Shown here one piece after another: positions 39,864 to 44,215 of a stretch of DNA of 44,215 nt. The DNA is from an uncultured Eisenbergiella sp. Its GTDB lineage: Bacteria; Bacillota; Clostridia; Lachnospirales; Lachnospiraceae. Each line of letters starts with the position of its first letter. The first letter of the stretch is position 1. The stretch covers positions 1 to 44,215 of the forward strand of contig CAJUEL010000038.1 in the NCBI GenBank assembly GCA_910585455.1, given 5' to 3'. Under the pieces are notes generated by a model that was not told the DNA's origin, ran no database searches, and was given only the letters and a program-made list of their open reading frames with translations. A program made the translations under genes and the position numbers.

Positions 39864-41771
39864 ATGAGACATGAGATTACTGTTTTAAAGGGACGACCGT
39901 ATCCGGTCGGCATGACTGTTACGGGAAAGAATGAAATGAATCTGGCGGCTGTTCTGACATGCCGCAGGGAATGCGGTGTGATTCTGTATCCGAAGAAGAA
40001 AGGTGCGCAGATCCGTATTCCCTTCCGGGAGGAAGACCGGATTGGCGATGTATACTGCATGAAGCTTTCCGGGATTTGCGCCGACGATTATGAATATAAT
40101 TTTTACACAGATAAAGAGATTATCACAGACCCTTATGCCACAAGGATCGTGGGCAATGAAAAATGGGGGAAAAGAATCTCTCCTGCATTGCGCGCCGGGG
40201 GGATTTCGCAGGACTTTGACTGGGGAGAGGACAGACCGCTTCTGACTGCTCTGTGCGACAGCGTCCTCTATCAGCTTCATGTGAGGGGGTTTACCCGGCA
40301 TGCTTCTTCCGGTGTGGCGCATCCCGGCACCTTTTGGGGAATCACAGAGAAAATCCCTTATTTGAAGGAGCTCGGCATCACGGCGGTGGAGCTGATGCCC
40401 GCCTATGAGTTTTTGGAGCTGGAGCAGGAAAAGAGCAGAGGCGTCACGATGGAAGAGGCAGTGCGCCACTATATGGACAGGCCTGCGGAAGAGAAGACAG
40501 CGCCACATATGAATTACTGGGGATTTAAAAAGGGATATTATTTTTCGCCGAAGGCATCCTATAGCAGTACAGAGGATGCTGCCACAGAATTTAAGCGCAT
40601 GGTGAAGGCATTGCATGAGAACGGACTGGAATTGATCATGCAGTTTTTCTTTCCAAAGGAGATTGCGCCGGGCTTCATTCTGGATGTGCTGCGCTATTGG
40701 GTGATGGAGTACCATATTGACGGCGCACATCTGATGGGAGAGCGGGTTCCGGCTTTGCTTCTGGCAACGGATCCGATGCTTGCCAGCGTGAAGCTGTTTT
40801 ACTATGATTTTCCCTGTGATGAAATATATGGCGGCAGGGAGCGGATTTCCTATAAAAATCTGGCATGCTACAGGGACGATTTTCTGTATGATATGCGCCG
40901 CTTTTTGAAGGGGGATGAGGACAGCCTGTCAAAAGCGCTCAGTCAGCTTAAGAAAAATCCGGAGCGGATGGGAGCTGTGAACTATATTGCCAATTATGAG
41001 GGATTTTCTCTGGCGGATCTGGTTTCTTACGAGCAAAAGCACAATGAGGCAAACGGGGAGGATAACCGGGACGGAAATTCCTATAATGCGAGCTGGAACT
41101 GTGGAGAAGAGGGCGCAAGCCGCCGGAAAAGCATACTCCGGCTGCGCAGAAAACAGATGCGCAATGCGCTGCTTTTGCTTTTTACCGCCCAGGCGACGCC
41201 CATGCTTGTGGCGGGGGATGAGTTCGGACACAGCAGGGGTGGGAACAATAATCCCTATTGTCAGGACAATGCCGTCAACTGGCTCAACTGGAAACAGACG
41301 GAGAAAAATAAGGATTTTCTGGAGTTTGTCAGAACGATGATCGCGCTGCGCAAAAAGCATCCGGTGCTGCACCGGGAGGATGCGCTGACACAGATGGATT
41401 ATATCGCCTGCGGTTATCCGGATCTTTCCTACCATGGGAAGGATGCCTGGCGCATGAATGCAGAGCCCAACAGCCGGGAGGCGGGCGTCATGTATTGTGG
41501 AAATTATGTGAAGGTGGATCGGGACAGGGAGGATGATTTTTTCTATATTGCCTATAATATGCATTGGATCAAAAAGGAATTCGCGCTGCCTGCCCTGCCT
41601 GCCGGGCTGCACTGGGAAAAGGTTGTGGATTCCGAAACGGGATGTATGGGACCAGACGGGGAGGCGCTTGCAAAGAGCGTGACGGCGCCGCCGCGCAGCA
41701 TCCTGATTTTGCAAAGCTTCGGAACCATGGTAGAGAAAGGAAATGGAAATGAAGGCGTTACAGCATTTTAA
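39864..41771 (+). CDS. GH13 isoamylase/glycogen-debranching-like protein with lost catalytic residues
   Basis: 635 residues with the frame of isoamylase-type GH13 enzymes. An N-terminal CBM48-like domain is followed by LYQLHVRGFTRHASSGV (135-151) and PYLKELGITAVELMPAYEF (165-183). NYWGFKKGYYFSPKASYSS (217-235) and LVAGDEFGHSRGGNNNPYCQ (448-467) follow. All four catalytic regions are changed. Region I has LELIMQFFFPKE in place of DVVYNH. Region II has IDGAHLMG (285-292) where DGFRFD carries the nucleophile Asp. Region III (around 308-320) lacks a clear acid/base Glu. Region IV has NYEGFS (377-382) in place of HDGFT. It is probably a binding or regulatory pseudoenzyme for alpha-glucan. The DUF5662 gene overlaps its end. 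Confidence 0.88.
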   Translation: MRHEITVLKGRPYPVGMTVTGKNEMNLAAVLTCRRECGVILYPKKKGAQIRIPFREEDRIGDVYCMKLSGICADDYEYNFYTDKEIITDPYATRIVGNEKWGKRISPALRAGGISQDFDWGEDRPLLTALCDSVLYQLHVRGFTRHASSGVAHPGTFWGITEKIPYLKELGITAVELMPAYEFLELEQEKSRGVTMEEAVRHYMDRPAEEKTAPHMNYWGFKKGYYFSPKASYSSTEDAATEFKRMVKALHENGLELIMQFFFPKEIAPGFILDVLRYWVMEYHIDGAHLMGERVPALLLATDPMLASVKLFYYDFPCDEIYGGRERISYKNLACYRDDFLYDMRRFLKGDEDSLSKALSQLKKNPERMGAVNYIANYEGFSLADLVSYEQKHNEANGEDNRDGNSYNASWNCGEEGASRRKSILRLRRKQMRNALLLLFTAQATPMLVAGDEFGHSRGGNNNPYCQDNAVNWLNWKQTEKNKDFLEFVRTMIALRKKHPVLHREDALTQMDYIACGYPDLSYHGKDAWRMNAEPNSREAGVMYCGNYVKVDRDREDDFFYIAYNMHWIKKEFALPALPAGLHWEKVVDSETGCMGPDGEALAKSVTAPPRSILILQSFGTMVEKGNGNEGVTAF

Positions 41772-42384
41772 GACGATCACCCGGCACAAGCTCCTGGTCA
41801 TGAAGGGATGCTTTGCCGTCGGGCTTTACTGGCAGGGAATCTGCCATGACCTGTCCAAATATTCCTGGACGGAATTTAAGGTCGGCGCAAAATATTTTCA
41901 GGGGGACAGGAGTCCTAACAATGCGGAGCGGGAGGACATCGGCTATTCCACCGCCTGGCTGCATCACAAGGGACGCAATAAGCACCATTACGAATACTGG
42001 ATTGATTACAGCACCCATGGCGGCACGGGCGGAATGGCGCCTGCGCCGATGCCGAAGCGCTATGTGGTTGAAATGCTCATGGACCGCATTGCCGCTTCCA
42101 AAATCTACCACGGAAGCGCATATACGGACAGCGATCCTCTCGCCTATTATCGAAGCGGCAAGGAACCGCCTATGATTCACCCAAAAACGAAGGCGCTTTT
42201 GGAAAAGCTGCTCATCATGCTGGATGAAAAGGGGGAAGAGGAGACCTTTGCCTACGTCCGGCAGGAGCTTTTGGGACACGGACATAAAAAGGACCGCCGC
42301 CGGACCCAAAAGCCACAGAACGTTCTGTGGGCGAGAAGCGGAGGACATCGCCGTTATACCTGCTGCAGCGTACGGAAGCTGTAG
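41749..42384 (+). CDS. DUF5662 family protein
   Basis: 211 residues from ATG 41749 (AAAGGAA upstream; ATG 41743 is also possible). It overlaps the end of the GH13-like gene. HFKTITRHKLLVMKGCFAVG, HDLSKYSWTEF, YSTAWLHHKGRNKHHYEYW and MLMDRIAASKIYHG show the conserved His and Asp residues of DUF5662, a helical family that looks like a metal-dependent HD-type fold. Its substrate is not known. The last 25 residues are basic and poorly structured. Coupling to the GH13-like gene suggests joint use in glucan metabolism or its control, which is inferred from overlap only. Confidence 0.86.
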   Translation: MKALQHFKTITRHKLLVMKGCFAVGLYWQGICHDLSKYSWTEFKVGAKYFQGDRSPNNAEREDIGYSTAWLHHKGRNKHHYEYWIDYSTHGGTGGMAPAPMPKRYVVEMLMDRIAASKIYHGSAYTDSDPLAYYRSGKEPPMIHPKTKALLEKLLIMLDEKGEEETFAYVRQELLGHGHKKDRRRTQKPQNVLWARSGGHRRYTCCSVRKL

Positions 42385-42404
42385 CGGGGGCAGAAAGTAT
42401 AAGA

Positions 42405-42461
42405 AAGGCTGGAAAGGGACAGACAGGACTGTGGGCATGGTTTGTTCCCTTCCGGCCTTTT
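42405..42461 (+). terminator. Terminator after the DUF5662 gene
   Basis: AAGGCTGGAAAGGGA (42405-42419) pairs with TCCCTTCCGGCCTT (42446-42459) with two mismatches. TTTTCCCC follows on the plus strand. Confidence 0.75.
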
Positions 42462-42533
42462 CCCCTGCCGCCAGAAATGCGTACAGGTACGCGCCGGAAA
42501 TGACAGCATATGATAGAAGTATAAAGTATATGA

Positions 42534-42553
42534 CTGTTCACAAGCGTGAACAG
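42534..42553 (+). repeat. Hairpin in the leader of the cysteine-rich gene
   Basis: CTGTTCAC (42534-42541), four bases and GTGAACAG (42546-42553), 26 bp before the start codon. It is a possible operator or leader hairpin. Confidence 0.5.
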
Positions 42554-42579
42554 CCATGAAGGCGAGGAGATGAGAAACC

Positions 42580-43086
42580 ATGAATTGTCTTTTTTTACTT
42601 GTACTGCTGGGCTGTTATGGCGGATACGGAAACAGAGGACCGGCGCATTGTCCGGGCATAACCCCGAGAGTACCGGATGGCTGTGGCTGCAGTGATTGCC
42701 GGGAAGAACGGGATTGCGGCGGCAATGACCGCCATGATGCGTGTGACTGCGGCTGCAATGACCGCCGTGATGAACGGGACTGTGGCTGCAATGACCGCCG
42801 CGACGAGTGTGGTTGCGGTTGTAATGACCGTCGGGATGAGTGCGACTGCGGTTGTAATGACCGTCGCGACGAGTGTGACTGCGGCTGCAATGACCGTCGT
42901 GACGGGCAAAACTGCGGCTGTGAGCGGCGCAGCGGAGAACGGGAAAACTGTAATTGCGACAGGCGCTTCGCGGAGAGCAGACCGATGTCCCGCTATGACG
43001 ACACGATGAGGGGCTGTTCTATGGGCGACACTGTCCCGGAGATGGAACAGGGAAGAGCACGGTACAACGGTTATCCGGAAAACTGA
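42580..43086 (+). CDS. Cysteine-rich repeat protein, function unknown
   Basis: 168 residues, starting at ATG 42580 with GAGGAG upstream. A short hydrophobic N-terminus (MNCLFLLVLLGCYGGYG) is too brief to be a sure signal. The core (about 46-113) is six 11-residue repeats of the form CGCNDRRDECD. It is flanked by further Cys-Gly pairs (CGCSDC, CGCERR, CNCDRR). In all about 24 cysteines occur, mostly as CxC. No family was recognised. The regular CxC pattern suggests metal binding or disulfide cross-linking, as in spore coat or exosporium material. Codon use is in line with the neighbours, and the frame is maintained through the repeats, so it is probably a real gene. Confidence 0.7.
   Translation: MNCLFLLVLLGCYGGYGNRGPAHCPGITPRVPDGCGCSDCREERDCGGNDRHDACDCGCNDRRDERDCGCNDRRDECGCGCNDRRDECDCGCNDRRDECDCGCNDRRDGQNCGCERRSGERENCNCDRRFAESRPMSRYDDTMRGCSMGDTVPEMEQGRARYNGYPEN
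42700..42920 (+). repeat. 33-bp coding repeats in the cysteine-rich gene
   Basis: Near-identical 33-bp units with core TGCAATGACCGC/TGTAATGACCGT encode NDRRDE(R/C)(D/G)CGC. At least six units are seen, differing mainly at third codon positions. That favours selection on the protein. Confidence 0.85.
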
Positions 43087-43109
43087 GTCCGGGCGATGCC
43101 GTACAAACA

Positions 43110-43134
43110 GGACTGCGCGGCATATGCGCAGTCC
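43110..43134. terminator. Convergent-gene hairpin
   Basis: GGACTGCGC-ggcatat-GCGCAGTCC, followed by TGTTTGT on the minus strand. It lies between the cysteine-rich gene and the convergent broken gene. Confidence 0.6.
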
Positions 43135-43147
43135 GCAAAAACAGCTT

Positions 43148-43607
43148 TCAGGGCAGACGAAGGTCATCGCGGGTCATCTGATACTCCAGCCAGTCCAGAA
43201 TTTTTCCAACCTTTTCCGGTTCCTCCTTCACAAGCTTCAATTCATCGATATGATGCCACCAATATGTGTTCATGTATCGGAATAAAACGGGGAAGGCGGC
43301 CCGCTCTGCGTCGCTGAATGTATAAGCTTTTTGTATGTAGCCTGTATTTTTCAGAAAGAAGGTCTGGCAAGGGCGAAGGACAGTAAATTCCCAGGCTCCG
43401 GTATGCGGCGGCCAATTTCTGCCATCCTTCGATCCTGTCACGGCTGGTGAAAGAATTGGAGGTGTGTTTGACCACAAATTTTCCGGTATCGGTATCGACA
43501 ATGAAGACTTTGCGGAAGTCGTCCTCTCCTCTGACCAGATCGAGAGTTTCGACATTGCGCGGAGGGGTTTTGCAGTATAAGTCAATTGGAAACGATAAAA
43601 AGTCCAT
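43148..43607 (-). pseudogene. Frameshifted kinase-like gene (aminoglycoside phosphotransferase family-like)
   Basis: The minus-strand frame from ATG 43607 (GGAAAGGAA upstream) reads DLVRGEDDFRKVFIVDTDTG, KFVVKHTSNSF and an IEGWQKLAAAYRSLGIYCP stretch. This resembles the N-lobe of APH/choline-kinase-type proteins. After about residue 80 (near 43370) the sensible protein moves to another frame: FFLKNTGYIQKAYTFSDAER, then a stretch through MNTYWWHHIDELKL to the stop at 43148. Each frame alone is half sense. I infer a frameshift, and the kinase catalytic loop is missing, so the gene is broken and cut short. The family match is tentative. Confidence 0.6.
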
Positions 43608-43747
43608 GTGCGATTCCTTTCCTGTGTGGTGGCATGCCGGGAATGGCGTTCACCAGTTTGATACCATAATACATAGTATATTTCAGGAATCAGCAAAATT
43701 CAATCCTTTTTCTACAGCTTGTACATCTGTTGAAAATGAAGTATAAT

Positions 43748-43782
43748 TATAATAAACGACAATCTTTTTGTCGTTTACTATA
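43748..43782. repeat. Hairpin upstream of the DUF3784 gene (copy 2)
   Basis: TATAATAAACGACAA-tcttt-TTGTCGTTTACTATA, with one mismatch. It is the reverse complement of the hairpin at 39793-39823, including the 5-base loop. It lies 45 bp before the start codon. Confidence 0.85.
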
Positions 43783-43826
43783 GCTAAATCCCTCAGGGAT
43801 GGAAAGCTTGCGAAGGAGGCGACAGG

Positions 43827-44144
43827 ATGCTTGGATTTTCCGTGATGATGTGGTTTGTTTCTATCATTTTATTGCTTGTTGGGTTCTCTCTTTTAAAAGG
43901 AAATACCGCTGCCCTGCATGGCAGAGTATTTGAACAAACAAATGATAAGGAAGGCTATGCAAGGGCTATGGGAAAGCCTGTGTTTTTGACGGGTGTTGGA
44001 TTTGCCATCAGCGGGATTGCCGCCCTTTTGATGAATCGCCTGATTTATGCAATCATGATCATATTTATTGTTGTTATGATTGCGGGAGTTTGCTTTTTCA
44101 ATATACAGAAGAGGTTTTGTTCCAATTCAGACCTGGTTGAATAG
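43827..44144 (+). CDS. DUF3784 small membrane protein
   Basis: 105 residues, ATG preceded by GAAGGAGG. Three hydrophobic segments (about 3-22, 51-68 and 72-90) and GYARAMGKPVFLTGVGFA in between are typical of DUF3784, a small three-helix family found widely in Firmicutes. Function unknown. It is the last gene in the window; the final 70 bases show nothing certain. Confidence 0.85.
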   Translation: MLGFSVMMWFVSIILLLVGFSLLKGNTAALHGRVFEQTNDKEGYARAMGKPVFLTGVGFAISGIAALLMNRLIYAIMIIFIVVMIAGVCFFNIQKRFCSNSDLVE

Positions 44145-44215
44145 TTATCGGCTTTGCAGTTACAGTTCACGGTGCCGCCGGGGGCGGTCTGCCAGCAGTC
44201 TGGTTCCCTCCCTCC

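Overview
The window looks like a chromosomal segment of a gut-type, spore-forming anaerobic Firmicute of the class Clostridia, most probably Lachnospiraceae. The grounds are protein-level: DUF5685, DUF5662, DUF1292 and DUF3784 proteins, a SpoVAF/GerA-family germination protein, a monomeric [FeFe] hydrogenase, an L-box-controlled NhaC transporter, CIRCE-controlled groESL and a tmRNA tag ending in AYAA. Shine-Dalgarno sites are strong throughout. No species can be named from the sequence alone.

Layout. Positions 1-53 look like the 3' end of a group II intron. Positions 113-4659 are a surface or envelope cluster: a polytopic membrane protein, an acyltransferase-3 protein, and a secreted SH3/SGNH hydrolase with a 12-residue repeat linker. 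A TrpB2-type tryptophan synthase beta chain follows (4675-6048). Positions 6118-14257 are an integrated mobilizable element of about 8.1 kb. It is bounded by perfect 23-bp direct repeats and sits directly against the 3' end of the tmRNA gene (complement 14259-14617). It carries two serine recombinases, a lipoprotein cargo gene, a MobC-relaxase fusion preceded by a likely oriT and a transcription attenuator, a RepB-like HUH replication gene broken by one in-frame amber codon, an origin-like repeat region, and a 3' gene fragment.

The rest is mostly core chromosome. An Rpn-like nuclease gene is followed by a three-gene group (zinc-ribbon membrane protein, DUF5685, J-domain protein), then a flavodoxin, a MATE exporter, an OmpR/EnvZ-type two-component pair and efp. 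Next come CIRCE-groES-groEL, a spoVAF-like gene, an NhaC-family probable lysine transporter behind an L-box, and feoAB. A [FeFe] hydrogenase, gltX and a UvrD-like helicase follow. Then come a divergent AraC regulator, an orphan sugar ABC permease, a DUF1292 gene, a GH13 isoamylase-like protein that has lost its catalytic residues, DUF5662, a cysteine-rich repeat protein, a frameshifted kinase-like gene and DUF3784.

Functional links. Iron uptake (FeoAB) lies next to an iron-sulfur hydrogenase. GroESL is heat-shock controlled through CIRCE. The two-component genes nearly abut. The mobile element's Mob, Rep and Int modules could support excision, rolling-circle replication and mobilization by a helper, if the Rep amber codon is tolerated. 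Intergenic space holds at least two families of dispersed palindromes: a 30-bp one at 14804, 23983 and 31685 with compensating base changes, and a 31-bp hairpin present in opposite orientations at 39793 and 43748.
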